DNA of 64,000 nucleotides. Source: Pyropia haitanensis (Eukaryota > Rhodophyta > Bangiophyceae > Bangiales > Bangiaceae). Positions 1-11,355 of this stretch are shown one piece after another (the first letter of the stretch is position 1; every line of letters begins with the position of its first letter). Both the position numbers and the translations under genes were made by a program. The notes below the pieces were generated by a model. That model was not told where the DNA came from, did no database searches, and saw only the letters and a list, made by a program, of their open reading frames with translations. Location of the stretch: contig SDUX01000002.1 of the NCBI GenBank assembly GCA_008729055.1, forward strand, positions 124,001-188,000, given 5' to 3'.

Positions 1-3000
1 CCCCTCACCTCCCAACCGTAGCGGCGACCTGCCTGCAGGTGGTGAGGAGGGGGGCGGCGAGCTCTCCTCTCGCACTCCGCTAGCATCTCCACCCCCCGCC
101 CACAAGTCCGGTGCGTCGCCCTCACCCTACACGCACCCACGCCCCCCACCCATATCAACGCGACCCCCATCTTCAACTCTCTCCACCTTCCTCAATGCCC
201 TCTGCCATCCTCAACGCCGCTCCCCCTCTCCAAGTCCTCCGACTTCTTGCCCCCTGCTGCCTCAGCCAACTCCGCACCGCGCAGCTACACCAGTGTCTTT
301 GTTCATGCCTTGTCTTCTTGATCCCGATCCACGCACAACAGATCCACGTACAAAACATGCAAACCAAGAACCGACCATGCAGCGATGGACGCGGCAGAAG
401 GGCAAAGTTAGACACTTCCATGCCAAACACTCACGCGCAGAACAAGAACAAACTCCCTCCAGCCGCTAAGCGTTCGGCGAGTCACCAAGGAGCAGCGCTC
501 GCCCTGCAAATCTCTCATGATGAGCGCGCGCACCTACAGCCGTGCCGTAGGACGAAGAAGTGCCTCGATCCATTCGTAGACGGTCGGGTACCTCAAGGGG
601 AAGGAGGAGAGGGGGTCGTGCTGGGTGGAGTGCGTCTGAGAGAGAGAGCGTGCCAACTCAGCGCGAGACGGCGAGTGGTGGCCGGAAACGAGTCCACAGT
701 TTGGTCAGCGGCCGAAGCTTTGGGTCCCGCGGCGTCTCGATTCTCAGCGGTCGGGATCGGACCTTCTAAAAAAAGACTTTGGTCTTCAACTTCGACACAG
801 AGGACAGAGTGTCGAACGCGAGTACAAACTGGATATGTATGCGACCTGCCTATTGGTCGATGAGCACGAAGTTTCCCCGTAACCTTTACTTGGGCAGCGA
901 CGAAGTGTGCAATGAAGCGGGCTGACGCTGCAACGCTTCTAGTAATTTGTCCACTTGCGAGATTGTCCTTGGGCAACCTCTCGGCGCGTGACGCGCCGCC
1001 GCGTGATCGTCGAAGTGCGGGGGAGCTTCCGAGGTCGACCAGTCGTTTCCTCACCACGTGGCGACGTGCCGTTCGCGAGTCGACACAGAGAGGCTCAGGT
1101 TGCCCCCCGCACAAGCCCCTGGAGGCTCTGGATGCGCAGTGGGGCCACAGCCGGGCTGTAAAGCAGTCCGGTCTCGCGGATCCGAGACTGAGCTGCGCTC
1201 CACAGGGGACAGTTGACTTCTTTGGGCGATCCAGCCAATCGGAGGCCGATTTGGCAGTTCCGGCGCGAGGCACTTCTGACCGCCGGAGCAGTTGCAGCCG
1301 GGCCCTTCACGAAAGCTCGGTCGCCTTCGGGGCGTCAAGCCGAGATTGCGATGACTTTTGGACCCCCCCCAGGAAACATGATTCCTGGGGGGTTGTGTAT
1401 GTGTGTAGCCTGTGTAGCCCTTGTGTAGCGATTTGAGTCCATAGTGACGATGGACCAGTACATACACGGCGAGTGTGACTAAGGCAAGGCCAACGCCACC
1501 GTCTACGAGATTCATCGCATCTCTACCAACGGGGCCCGGCCGAGAGACGTCCGCGGCCACGGCCATGGGCTCTTGACACCAGGCCCACAAGTCGCTCGCC
1601 CGAGCCTCCACGGTGGGCACACACCTGTTCATCCATGATCGCTACGTTGCGCCATTGTTCGCTGTGTATTCAGCCGCGCGTCGGCACGCCCGTCCCCGCC
1701 TCGGTTGGCACCCGTCCCGCACCGAAAAACGCCACTGTGGGGAGGGACCCGCTGGGCCCCTCGTCGCGCGGGCCGGTGAGTCCGGGACCGACGCACGACG
1801 GGGGAGGGTGGGACGCCAACTGAAATCTGCCGCCGCTCGTCGCGCACCCCCACACGGCGCCGGTGGGCGCCCACTGTCGGCGGCGCGGTCCGGCCCATTC
1901 GGGCCACATTGACATTTGAGGCCCCGCCCGGCCGACGCTGACCGGCACCCACCGGCCCAGACGACGAGCACGCGGCCCTCGGCCGGCCGGCCAAACTCTT
2001 CCGTCGGATCCGACCCCAGTTCCGACAACCAAGGCCGCCGCCACCCCCACCAGCCGTCTGGGCCATCCGGGTGGGGGATTTGGCCGGCACCCGGCGCACA
2101 GGGTGTCTACGTTGCATGATGCAGCGTGCGTCGCGAGGCCGCGGCGGCTGCGGATCACCCTCGGCAGAGCGGATGGCACGCCACCACCGCGCGGCAAGCG
2201 GCCGCCCAAGGCCGCGTCGCCGCAGGCGCGGCTGTCAGATTCGGGGCGTCGCGGCGGCGGGCTGCCGACGCAGCCCCGTGGGCCAACCCTGTTTCTGGTG
2301 ACCCAGTCGTTTTCACGCGGCAACACGCGCCTCGCACGCACGGTGGGGGGTGGGGCGGGCGTGCGGGACACGGTTGCGACCGCCACCCCTCCCCCCCCCT
2401 CCACCCCTTCCCCCCGCCGCGAATTTTCTACCGACTGGCCCCCCCGACGGCGGATCCTCCCACCGGCGGTCGCGCGCATCCGACGCCGTCGCGGGGGCCC
2501 ACGCATCGGGGGGGGGGGGGTGGGGGGCGGGCCTGTTTGCAAACCATTGTTTGTTTCCCTGCCTCGTGGCGGGGGGCGTCAGGGGCTCTGCGCGACAAAC
2601 AGTCGCGACCGCGCCCCCTCCGACCCCACCACGCACACTGCGAGGGCGGGGGCGGTGGTTGCGATTTGCTCTTCGTGCTCGCTCTGGTGGGTGGCGCCGA
2701 GCTCGGCCGCGCGACCGCCGCGGTGCACCGGTGCGGCGAGCACCACCGACGCGGCGGCGGTGGCGGCGACAGCCACCCCCCCCCCCCCCCGCCCGGCACG
2801 TGGGGGGGTGTGGGTGCGGACGGCGTCGCCGCGCGTGTCAGAGCCCGTCCATCGAGCCGCCTTGCCGTCTGTGCTGTTTCCCCACAGACGACGTGGCAAG
2901 AGCGGCGGCGGGGCGGGCCCGCACCGGCGGCGGCAAGCCGCGCGGCGGCCCCACGGCAGTGCTGGTCGCTTGCACGCTGGCGCTCGACGCCCGCGCCCTC

Positions 3001-3343
3001 TGTCCTTTCCCCCCAACCCCGCGTGGTCGACGCTCGTCGGCGGCGCCCCTGACGGTGCGCACCCCCTTTTTTTGCTGGTGCCGCGTGGCCTCGCTCTCGC
3101 GCGCGGTTGCCCGGTCGCGCGGTCCGTGCCCCTCGCAACGCGGTGCTACCCATTCTTTACGCTTGGTCGTCGTCCCCTCCACACCTTTTTCACCGTGACG
3201 CCCCTTGCGAGGTGCGCTTTCTTTCGTTGACGCCCCCACCCCCCACCCCCCCCCCGCCCTCCCCGCTCCTCGTCACCTGCTCGCCTCCCAACCTTGCCCC
3301 CCTCCCGCCCTTGACGATCCACACAACCGGTGGGAACAACCCC
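1..3343. other. intergenic, no supported gene
   Basis: Open frames exist on both strands, but none carries a recognisable domain or a composition that stays coherent past its neighbours. The first 1.6 kb is less G+C-rich than the rest. A short minus-strand frame near 1052-1632 has one hydrophobic stretch (LVDGGVGLALVTLAVYVLV), which could be a membrane segment but is not enough to call a gene. From about 2.1 kb the sequence is simple C/G-rich upstream DNA of the gene at 3344. Confidence 0.6.
1371..1402. repeat. short perfect hairpin
   Basis: A run of C followed by AGGAA, a six-base loop (ACATGA), then TTCCT followed by a run of G makes a 12-bp stem. It is followed by three GTGTAG-type repeats. 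The hairpin resembles no known RNA element that I can name. Confidence 0.5.
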
Positions 3344-4629
3344 ATGCCCCCCGAGATGGCGACCGGCGCCGTTGACGCGCCCGCCGTCGTCGACGACGGC
3401 GCCCTCGACCCCTACTCGACCTACACCCTCCGTGCGCCCGACCAGCGCGCGTGGTCGCCCGTCGCGCGGATGGCCAAGGCGCCCGACCTCGCGCCCACCC
3501 GCCTCCGCTTCACCCGCGTCGGCGCGCGGCGGCCGAGCCGCCAGTCCATGCTCCCGGCGCGGCTGCCGCCACGGCCGCCGTCGGACCAGAGCATGGAGCC
3601 GGTGCGGCTGCCGCCGTCGGCGGCAGCGGCGGCGGAGGAGCTCGGCTCGGCCACGGCGGCCGCGTCGACGCGGTCGTCTTCCGGGTCGGGGGTGCCCAAG
3701 GTGTCCCAGTCGGGGCGGCCGCCGTCGACGCGCAGCGGTACCGGCGGCGGTCGTGGCGCGCCGCCCGGCGGCGCCGGCGGCGGCGACGACGCGGTGCCGC
3801 CGGGCTGCAAGGGCGGCGCCAAACCCCACCGTGGCCTCCGCGGCCTCCTCTCGTCGCTGGGCCGCTCCAAGGCGGCGGCGCCCGCAAAGGGCGGCAAGCG
3901 CGCCTCCCAAAAGGGCGCCGACGCCCGTGCCACCGCCGCGTCCATCACCGCCGTCGTGCCGGCGCCGTCGCGGGCGGTGGCGCAGCGGGACGGCCGCCGC
4001 GCCGACCGCGGCGGCGCGGCGGGCTCCCCGCCGTCGGCGGCGGCGCGGCTGACGAGCGAGCGCCTCGCCGCGGCGGGGGCGCTGGACCTGGGCGCCGCCG
4101 CGGGCGTGGCGGGGCGCGCCAAGGGGGCGCCCTGGGGCGCCGCCGCCGCGCGGACGGCGCCCGCCCTCCAAGGCCGCTGCTCGGTCGACGGGCCGGGGCG
4201 GGTGATGGGCGGCCGGAGCAGCGTGGAGTTTCGGGTGCCCGCGGGGGGGGGGGGGGGGGGGGCGCCAGGGGCGCCCCGCCGCGCGCGCTGCCGCCACCCC
4301 CGCCGCCGACGGGGCGGGCGTCCAAGCGCGACGCGCCCGCCGCGCGCGCGGCGGCGCCTGCCCAGCGCGGGGGGGGGGCGCCGCCCGCGGCGGCGGCGGC
4401 GGCGGCGGCGGGCGGGCGGGGCGGGACGGCGCGCCCCTCGTCGGGGCCCCGGGGGGGCGTCGTCCTCGGCGGCCGCTCCAGCCTCGACGGCCGCGCGATC
4501 GCGGCCGCGCAGGCCGCGTCGGCGCGGGCGGCGGCCGCCGCCGCGGCGGGCGGTGCGGCGGCGGGGCGCGGGCGCAACGGCGCCGCTGTCGCGGCGGGCG
4601 GCAAGGCTGGCGGCCGGCGGCGCAAGTGA
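3344..4629 (+). CDS. basic, Ser/Gly/Ala/Arg-rich protein of unknown function (frame changes at poly-G)
   Basis: I do not recognise a family. The first ATG (CCCATGCC) at 3344 opens a frame with ordinary-looking sequence at the start (ALDPYSTYTLRAP) and repeated short motifs of the type SMLPARLPP and SMEPVRLPP near residues 65-90. A 20-base G tract at 4243-4262 breaks the frame. One added G joins it to a downstream frame with matching style (VVLGGRSSLDGRAIAAAQAA echoes the upstream VMGGRSSVEF) and a basic end, GGRRRK. With that base the gene is 1287 nt and 428 residues. The echo of GGRSS on both sides of the tract is the main reason to join the frames. The protein is strongly basic and probably disordered; a nuclear or organelle role would be a guess. 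A second ATG at 3356 (GAGATGG) has the better start context. Confidence 0.5.
4243..4262. repeat. G20 homopolymer inside a coding region
   Basis: Twenty consecutive G. The reading frame of the surrounding gene is restored by one more G. This is one of the clearest examples of the recurrent junction discussed in the findings. Confidence 0.85.
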
Positions 4630-5106
4630 GGCGCCCGCCGCCCGCACCGCACACTGCAAGCCCGGCCATGGTTGTTGATGGACGGGGGGGAGGGGGGGGG
4701 GCGCCGTCCTCGTACCTGTTCCTACGGGGCCCGGCCCTCTTTGAGGCGATGGCAAGGGGAGGAGAGGGCGGCGGCCTTGTACCTGTACCTACGGGGCCCG
4801 CCCCCTCTGGGGCGATTGCATCTTGTCGTTGCCGTTTTCCCAGCCATCTGGCGCCGCGGCACCCGTCAGACGGGCGGCCGCCCGTGTGCGTGCCAACCAC
4901 CGTGGCCGCGGTAGGGGCCAGCGCGGCAGAGGCGGGTGGGGCGTCCAGCCGCGACCGGGAGCGACCGCCCGTGACACTGGCCGAGCCGCAAGCGCGGGCA
5001 CCGTGGCCGCGGCCGGCGCCCGCACCCACGGCCGCAAGCACCCCGCGGCGGCGCGCCTCCCCGCCCCGCCGCGCGCGTGGCCTTCCCACCCACTGGCGAC
5101 GGCCGC

Positions 5107-6303
5107 TCACCCTCCCCGGGGGCCCGCCATAAAGGCCTCGTGCGCGGCGGCGAGGGCGGCGACCAGCGCCTCTTCAATGACGGGGGCCTCTCCCGCGTCC
5201 CCCCCCCGGGCGGGGCGGGCGGCCGCACCACCCGCACCACCCCGCCCGTGTCGTCATCGGCGGGGGGCCGCCCGCTGGGCGGGGGCGCGACGAGCCAGGC
5301 CTCCTCGTAGCGGGTGGCGAGGAGGTTGGCGACCACCATGTGCACGCCGGTGGTGGCCAGGGCGGCCCGTGCGCGGGGCAGCACCAACGCCGAGTCCGTT
5401 TCGAGCTGGGGCGGAGGGTAGGTGGAGATGGGGGGACAGGCATGATGCAGAGGTGGGGTCATTTCCAAAGGAGTACGGGAGGATGGGCTGAGAGCGGTCT
5501 CGGCCGACAACGAGGAGACGGAAAAAGCCAAGTACGTCGGTAAGCGTGATTGTCCGTGCCCACTCTGGTCCCCGCCGATGGCACGCGTCTGGCTGCTGTG
5601 GGTGTCCCAGCAGACTGGACAGACAACCGCCCGCCCACGCGAGGCAGGTCTGCGCGCCGCGGCCGACCCCTCCCCCAAGCCGCCGCCTCCCCCGGCCGAC
5701 ACTCTCCCCTGGTCGCCACTGTCCGACGCTGGCCACCGCTGCCGCGTGCAACGCCGCTCCCACGGTCCCACCCGGCGCCCACGTCCCGCCCGCCGTCCGC
5801 CCCCCCCCCCCCCCCCCCCCCCCCCAACGCAACGCACCTTGAACGACACCACAAACGCCGACGGCGCCCACTCGGCGGTCAGCACGCGCAGGCACTTGGG
5901 CGTCCGCCGCAGGCGGAGCGTCACCACGTCCGCGTCGGCGGCGCCGTCTGCGGCGGCCGACGCCATCTTGTGGGCGGGCATCTCCGCGGCGGGGCGGTAA
6001 AAGTCCGACACGGCCGCCGCGAGGATGATCAGCGGCGCCCGTGCGGCCGACGCGGCCGCCGCCGCCGCCGCCGCGGCTGGCGCGTCGGCGCGCCCCCCTC
6101 CGCCGCGCGGGGTGGCCCCACCCGCCGGCGTGGCCACGACCGCGGCGGCGAGCGACCGCAGGCCGACCAGGTACTCGCCGACGGTCACAAACGGCACCTC
6201 ACACAGCCGCCCCGCCGCGAGTGCCGCCGCCCGGCGGGCGACCCCCCCCGCCGCGGCGGCGGCCCAGGCGGCGAGCGCGGCGGCCGACGATGGCGGCCAC
6301 CGC

Positions 6304-6350
<47 letters not shown>

Positions 6351-6600
6351 CACCACCACCGCCGCGGCTGGCGGTGGCACAAACGCCCGCGCGTGCGGCC
6401 GCGGCGCGGTGGCGCGGGCGAAAAAGAGGACCGCGTAGCCCGCGGCGAGGAGCGCCTCGGCGAGCCGCGCGCCGCGGGTGCCCGTCGAGAAGTTGTCGAT
6501 GGAGCGGACGGTGGCGGCTTCGAGCGGCGCGACCGTGCCGCCAGAGGTGACGAGCGCGAGGGGGGTCGCCGCCGGGAGGGCGGCGAGCCACGCGGTGACG

Positions 6601-6633
<33 letters not shown>

Positions 6634-6688
6634 GAGCGAGGGGGGGGGCCACCCCCGCGCCAAACGCGGCGGTGAGTTGGGCGTTCAT
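5107..6688 (-). CDS. phosphopantothenate-cysteine ligase, one intron, two homopolymer frame junctions
   Basis: Eukaryotic-type PPCS joins 4'-phosphopantothenate to cysteine in coenzyme A synthesis, probably in the cytosol. The family signature is clear: LVTSGGTVAPLE and IDNFSTGTRGARLAEALL at the start of the nucleotide-binding fold, ILAAAVSDFY (substrate-binding region), then AFVVSFK and LETD, a family-conserved stretch split by the intron. The start at 6688 gives MNAQLTAAFG and leads into a 28-base run (6600-6627), where one base must be added to reach the family frame. The intron is 5406-5837, donor AAG|GTGCGT and acceptor CCCAG|CTC. A second added base in a nine-base run (5199-5207) restores the conserved C-terminus APVIEEALVAAL. 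Exons of 851 and 299 nt plus these two bases give 1152 nt and 383 residues, against about 310 in human PPCS; the excess is low-complexity Gly/Ala/Pro. No separate decarboxylase (CoaC) domain is present, as expected for a eukaryotic enzyme. Confidence 0.85.
5406..5837 (-). other. intron in the PPCS gene
   Basis: This is a 432-base GT..AG intron. The donor AAGGTGCGT and the acceptor CCCAG match the spliceosomal consensus. The split falls between SFK and LETD, contiguous residues in the family, so the boundaries are well determined. Confidence 0.85.
6305..6347. repeat. CCG trinucleotide repeat in PPCS
   Basis: About fourteen CCG units, read as poly-Gly on the coding strand, form an insertion in the PPCS fold between the first conserved block and the VSDFY block. 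The repeat is frame-neutral. Confidence 0.8.
6600..6627. repeat. G28 homopolymer
   Basis: Twenty-eight consecutive G, among the longest runs in the window. It lies in the N-terminal part of the PPCS gene and coincides with a frame change that one extra base repairs. Confidence 0.85.
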
Positions 6689-6847
6689 GGGGGGGGATGG
6701 GGGAGGGGGGGGAGGGGGGGGCGCGCAGGTGATGAGGGAGGGGGGGGGGGGGGGGGGGCGCGCAGGTGGCGGGGATGGAACGGGAGGGGCAGAGAAAAGG
6801 TGGCCAGTAAGCGGGGGGGGGCGGGGGGGTGGGCGGCAGACGCCGCT

Positions 6848-7445
6848 GCGCTGTGGTGCTCAAAGGGAGGTTCAGGAATCGGCCCGAAATCGTGTTTGCG
6901 GGTTGCGCACTCTTTTGTGGACCCCCTCTCACGGTACGATGCGCCCCAGTTTTCTCTATTTTTTTTGCCTATCTCCTGTGGTCATGCCGTCGGTCGACAT
7001 ACACCCTGCGTACCACCATTACGTGAAGGACCGTGAGCAGAGCTACAAGAGCATGTCAAAGAGCAGGGTGTATGTCGCCCGACCATTACCGTCCTGTGCG
7101 CCCCACAGCAGCTGTCAAAAACACCCCGCAGAAAATTGTGGAATCCACAAAAAACCTGTGGACGGGGCCTCAGAACACGCATTCCCCCTGGAAGCCGCCG
7201 GGCCTTCAAGAGTACTGATTGGCTTGTGACCGGGGGCACCACGCGTGCTGAGTGATAATTGGCTGATGCACTCGAGTGCCGCGCGGTGCTCCGCAAAGTT
7301 TTGCACATGGCCCACAGCGGATCCGCAAAATCCGAGAGAAAACGCGTTCCACAACCATCCTGGCCACCGTCTGTGGACTCGTCTGCGGGCCCCGCAACAG
7401 GGCAAAACAGGCTTTTCCTGAACCTCCCTTTAAGCACCACAGCGC
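6848..7445. mobile_element. inverted-repeat element, possible non-autonomous DNA transposon (MITE-like)
   Basis: A 31-base sequence (GCGCTGTGGTGCT at its outer end) at 6848-6878 is found inverted at 7415-7445 with one mismatch. Nested inside is a perfect 15-base inverted pair, 6995-7009 and 7063-7077 (CGACATACACCCTGC). The interior is clearly poorer in G+C than the flanks and has no convincing coding frame. The ~600-bp length, terminal inverted repeats and compositional contrast fit a miniature inverted-repeat element. I see no convincing target-site duplication, so a folded RNA-generated structure or simple inverted duplication is still possible. It sits between the divergent starts of the PPCS and CxxCC genes. 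Confidence 0.5.
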
Positions 7446-7814
7446 TGCGACCACGGGTTTGGTTGCGTTTTTTTTGTGGGGGGTGGCGGCGGGACGGCCT
7501 CGGACGGGGGGCGGAGGAGCAGACCGCCCGCCGGCCACGCGCGGCACTGGGGATCCGCCGGGTCGTGGCCACTCGATGGATCCCCGCTCCTCCCAATCGC
7601 GCTCCACGCAGACGGTTGCAGACGATGCGCCCAATGGGGGGAACGAGCCGCGCCGCCCACCACAAAAAAAAACGCGCCAGCGCCGCCGACGAGCGCGGCG
7701 CGCACCTCCGCGGCGCGACGCGAGCACGCGCCGCCTGCCTCCCCCCCCCGCCGCCAGCCGCACGCCGCCGCGTCCGTTCCCCCCGCCCCCGCCCGCGGTC
7801 TTTCCCGCTGTGCA

Positions 7815-7935
7815 ATGGGCGCCACCCCCGCCTTTTGTCCCGCCCCGCTACTGGGCGGGGCGCCCCCCCGCACCCCCCGCCACCGCCGCCCCCTCCCGCT
7901 GCGGCGGCCGCCCAGCGTCGCGGCCGCACCTGCGC

Positions 7936-7971
<36 letters not shown>

Positions 7972-8670
7972 CCCGCCGCCCCCCCCCCCCCCCGCGCTCG
8001 CCCGTAGCGTCGGCCCCCCCCCCCCCCCCCCCCCCGACGCGGTCGCCGTTGGCCCCGGCGGCACCTCTACGCAGCAGCCCCTCGTCTGGGGCTGCATGCC
8101 CGCCTGCGGCGCGTGCTGCTACCTCGGCGGCGCCGGCAGCGGCGGCCGCGACGTGGCCGCCCTCCTCCGCTCCGCCGCCGACGTGGCGGCGTACCTCGCG
8201 CTCGTCGGACCCGACGGCTGGTGCGTGCACCTCGACCGCCGCTCCCGCGGGTGCACCGTCTACCGGCGGCGGCCACGGTTTTGCCACGCGACGCCGGCGG
8301 TGTTTGCCGACCTGTACGGCGTCGACGCGGCGGACTTTGACGCCGCCGCGATCGCGGCGTGTGAGGAGTGGATTGGGGAGGCGGCGGGGGGGGGGCCGCC
8401 GGCCGGGGGGGGGGGGGGGGGGCCGCCGCCGAGCTCGACCGCTACGAGCGGTTTATTGATGAGGGGGCGGACCCGGGGGGGTGGGCCGACGTGGTTGTTG
8501 GGGGGGGGGGGGGGGGGGGGGGCGCCCGACGGGGGGTCGTAAAAAAAAGGGGGGTTGCCCGCCGCGACGGCCGCCGCGCCGCCGCCGCCGACGCGCGCGG
8601 TTCGTCCCGTCTGGCTGCGCCGGCCGCCGCGCCGCCCTGCCCGCCCGCCGCGGGCCGGCCGCCGTCGTGA
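7815..8670 (+). CDS. CxxCC-type zinc/iron-chelating protein (YkgJ/UPF0153-like), two frame junctions
   Basis: The core MPACGACCYLGG ... GPDGWCVHLDR ... GCTVYRRRPRFC is the cysteine pattern of the putative zinc- or iron-chelating domain family (UPF0153). It includes the CxxCC group, the GWC group and the YxxRPxFC end. The metal and function are not established for the family. The start at 7815 gives an Arg/Pro/Ala-rich leader (MGATPAFCPAPLLGG) like an organelle presequence. A 22-base C run (8014-8035) separates it from the core, and one added base joins the two. A second junction at the G18 run 8405-8422 moves from CEEWIGEA to a frame with AELDRYERFIDEG, the kind of helix that ends this family. 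A G23 run at 8500-8522 is read through. With two added bases the gene is 858 nt and 285 residues. The exact C-terminus is the least certain part. Confidence 0.7.
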
Positions 8671-9311
8671 GCCACCGGCCATCCCCACCCCAATTGCCCG
8701 CCTCCTGCCACCACCCGCGGGGCGCGGTCGCCGTCGCGCACCCGCCCGACCGGCCGCCGTGGCCCACCCGCCCTACCCGCCGCGTCCGACGACGCCCATC
8801 CCATCCCCACCCGTGGACGCGGCCAACCCCCCGACCGCCCCGCCCCCGCCGCGCCCGCCAGACGGCCGCGGCGGCAGCAGCGGCAGCCACCGCAGCAGTC
8901 ACAGCTGCGCGGCAGTGTGCGCGGCGGGAAAGGAAAAAACGGGGGGGAAGCACGGGGCGCCGCGGGAGGGGGGCCGGGCAGCAGCGGCGGCAGCGGCCGG
9001 CCGCGCGCGTGCGCGCCGCCGCGGAGCCACCCCCCAACCACCCCCGCCGTGGGCGCCACGCCCGGCGGCGGCGGCGTGTCCCACGCGCGGCCGCCGCGGG
9101 GTCCGCGGCGCGGCGGCGGCGGCCGCCCCGGTCGGCGGCGGGTCGGCCAGCCAGGCCGCCGGCCGCCCCGGCGGCGGCCGGCGGCGTGGCGGCGGGCGGC
9201 GGCTCGCGCCGGCGGCCGCGGCGGGCCAGCCCAGACGCGCGGGCCGCGCGGCGCGGGGCGCTGCTTCCCCCCCCCCCCCCCCCCCCCCGCCTCCCCCCCC
9301 GCCCGCCGCGG
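8671..9311. other. intergenic, convergent 3' ends
   Basis: This is C- and G-rich sequence between the ends of the CxxCC gene and the tRNA dimethylallyltransferase gene. The long frames here have Arg/Pro/Ala composition only. I see no gene. Confidence 0.6.
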
Positions 9312-9519
9312 TCACTCGCCGTCGGCGCGCAGCGCGTCCCACAGCGCGCGGACGGCGTCCTCGCCGAGGGTGGCGGCGAGGCGGGCGGCGGCGGCCTCGG
9401 CGGCCGCCACCGCCGCGGCCTCGCCCGCGCCGCCCGGCGCGAGGGAGCCCCAGTCGGGCACGTACCGCTTCATGCCGTCGGCCTCGGCGTGGAAGGCCGC
9501 CACCGCCGCCGCGTCACCC

Positions 9520-9553
<34 letters not shown>

Positions 9554-9939
9554 CGCCGTCGCCCGCCGTGGCCGCCGGCGGCGCGCGCGCCGCCGCGCGT
9601 GCCGCCGCGTGCGCCGCCTCTGGCAGCGCCCACGCGGCGGCAATCGCCGCCGCGGGCCCCCCCCCCCCCCCCCCCCCCCCAGTCCCCCGCGGGGCCACCG
9701 GCCGCCGCGTCGGCGGCGGCCGGCAGCCACGCAAACGCCGGCTCCTTGCGGAACCACTTGAGCTGCCGGATCGTATACTGCCGCGACGCGGCGGCGTAGC
9801 GGGAGAGGTAGGCGCGGAAGGCCGCGACGGGCGGCGGCGGCACGGCCGTGCCGGCCTTGACCCGTCCCGGCGGCGCGTAGGGCGGCGGCGGCGGCCGCCG
9901 CCGCTCGTGGTCGCCAGCGGCGGCGGTGGTGGCGGCGGT

Positions 9940-9980
<41 letters not shown>

Positions 9981-11106
9981 GGGCGGCCAGGTACGCGGCG
10001 GTCTGGCGGTAGCCAATCGCGCGCGCCGGCGGGGTGCCCGGCACGAGCAGCCGGGCGGCGAGGAGGCCCGCCACCTCGTCCACCACATTGTCCACCGTCG
10101 ACACGCCGTCGGGGCCAACGACCGCGCCGGCGGGGCCGACGCCCGTGATGAGCGCCACGCACCGCGCGTCGACGCGGCGGAAGAGGTCCTCGCGGGGGCG
10201 GGTGAGGAAGAAGCACCGCCAGTCGTAGCGCGCGCTCGGCGAGTCCGCCGCCGGCCGCGTCGGGTCGTCGTCGTTGGCGGCGGTGGCGGCCACGCCGCCG
10301 CCATCGTCGCCGCCATCCCCGCCGCCACTGGCGGCAGCGCCGCCGCCATCCCCGTCGCGACGCGCCGGGTGGCGGCGCACGCCGTTGGCGGCGCCGTCAG
10401 ACCCCCCCCCCCCCCCCCCCCCCCGGCGGCGGCGGCGGCGCGGCTCGGCGCCGACGCGCGGCAGGGCGCCCATGCCGACCCCCCCCGTCGTGCGGACCAC
10501 CTCGAGCGCCCGCCCCAGCCGGTACCAGTCACCGCGCACCAGCTCCGCCGCCCGCACCGGGTCCGCCGCTGCGAGCGTTGCGAGCGCCGCCGCCCACGGG
10601 CGGCCCGCCAGCTCCGCCGCCACCGCCGCCCGCACCGCCGCGTCCGCGCGGGGCGCGCCGACCACCCCCCGCACCAGCCAGCGGACGTACATGCTCGTGC
10701 CGCCAACGACGATCGGCACCACCCCGCGGCGGTGGCAGTCGTCAATCGCGGCGATGGCGGCGGCGTAAAAGGCGCCCGCGTCGAGCGGCGCCGCCGCGTC
10801 CGCCGCGGACGCCACGTCGAGCAGGTGGTGCCGCACCGCCGCGCGGTCCGCGGGCGACGGCTTGGCCGACCCGATGGAAAAGTGCGCGTACGCGGTGACC
10901 GAGTCGGCGGCGATGAGCTCGCCGCCGAGCGTCGCCGCCAGCTCCATGGCGAGGGCGGACTTGCCAACGCCGGTCGGGCCCGCCAGGATGAGCACCTTGG
11001 GGCGTGGGGGGGGGGGTGCCGCGCCACGGTCCGCCGCTGCCGCCGCTGCAGCCGCCGCCGCCCCTGCCATGGCCGTCGCGGCCGCCCCCGGGGGGGTGCC
11101 GGGGGT

Positions 11107-11140
<34 letters not shown>

Positions 11141-11355
11141 GGCGGAGTGGCGGCCGCCGCCGCCGCCGCCGCCGCCGCCTCGGCCGCGGCGGGTGGCGAC
11201 GCTGGCCGCCGCCGCGGCCGCGACGGCCGCGGCGGCGTGTCCGCGACGGCGCCGCCGACGAGCGGGTGGCGGCGCCACGCGGGGAGGCCGCGGTGGCGGA
11301 CGAGCCGCGCGGCGGGGGCGAGGAGGAGGAAGGCCGGCCGCAGCGCGGGGGTCAT
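9312..11355 (-). CDS. tRNA dimethylallyltransferase (MiaA/IPT type), one frame junction
   Basis: The enzyme transfers dimethylallyl from DMAPP to A37 of tRNAs reading U-starting codons. Visible motifs are the P-loop AGPTGVGKSALA, AADSVTAYAHFSIGSAKPS (normally ADSMQVY...IGTAKP), VVGGTSMYVRWLVRG, RALEVVRTTG, ARAIGYRQTAAYL, and the C-terminal TIRQLKWFRKEP. The start at 11355 gives MTPALRPAFLLLAPAARLVR, an amphipathic Arg-rich presequence that points to a mitochondrion or plastid. Long Ala and Gly/Arg tracts are inserted between the family blocks. A C24 run (9657-9680) breaks the frame after ADAAAGGPAGDWGG. Beyond it the frame continues to MKRYVPDWGSLAPGG and ends ALWDALRADGE at 9312. This junction needs two added bases or one removed, unlike most others. 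No C2H2 zinc finger of the MOD5/TRIT1 kind follows. The corrected length is about 681 residues, twice the bacterial enzyme. Confidence 0.85.
9657..9680. repeat. C24 homopolymer
   Basis: Twenty-four consecutive C in the 3' part of the tRNA dimethylallyltransferase gene. The frame differs on its two sides. Confidence 0.85.

Noticed and set aside
3146..5110. A 654-codon minus-strand frame opposite the first gene
   Set aside because: It has only Arg/Pro/Ala/Gly runs and no domain, and it is the antisense of a more coherent plus-strand frame. It also overlaps the end of PPCS on the same strand.
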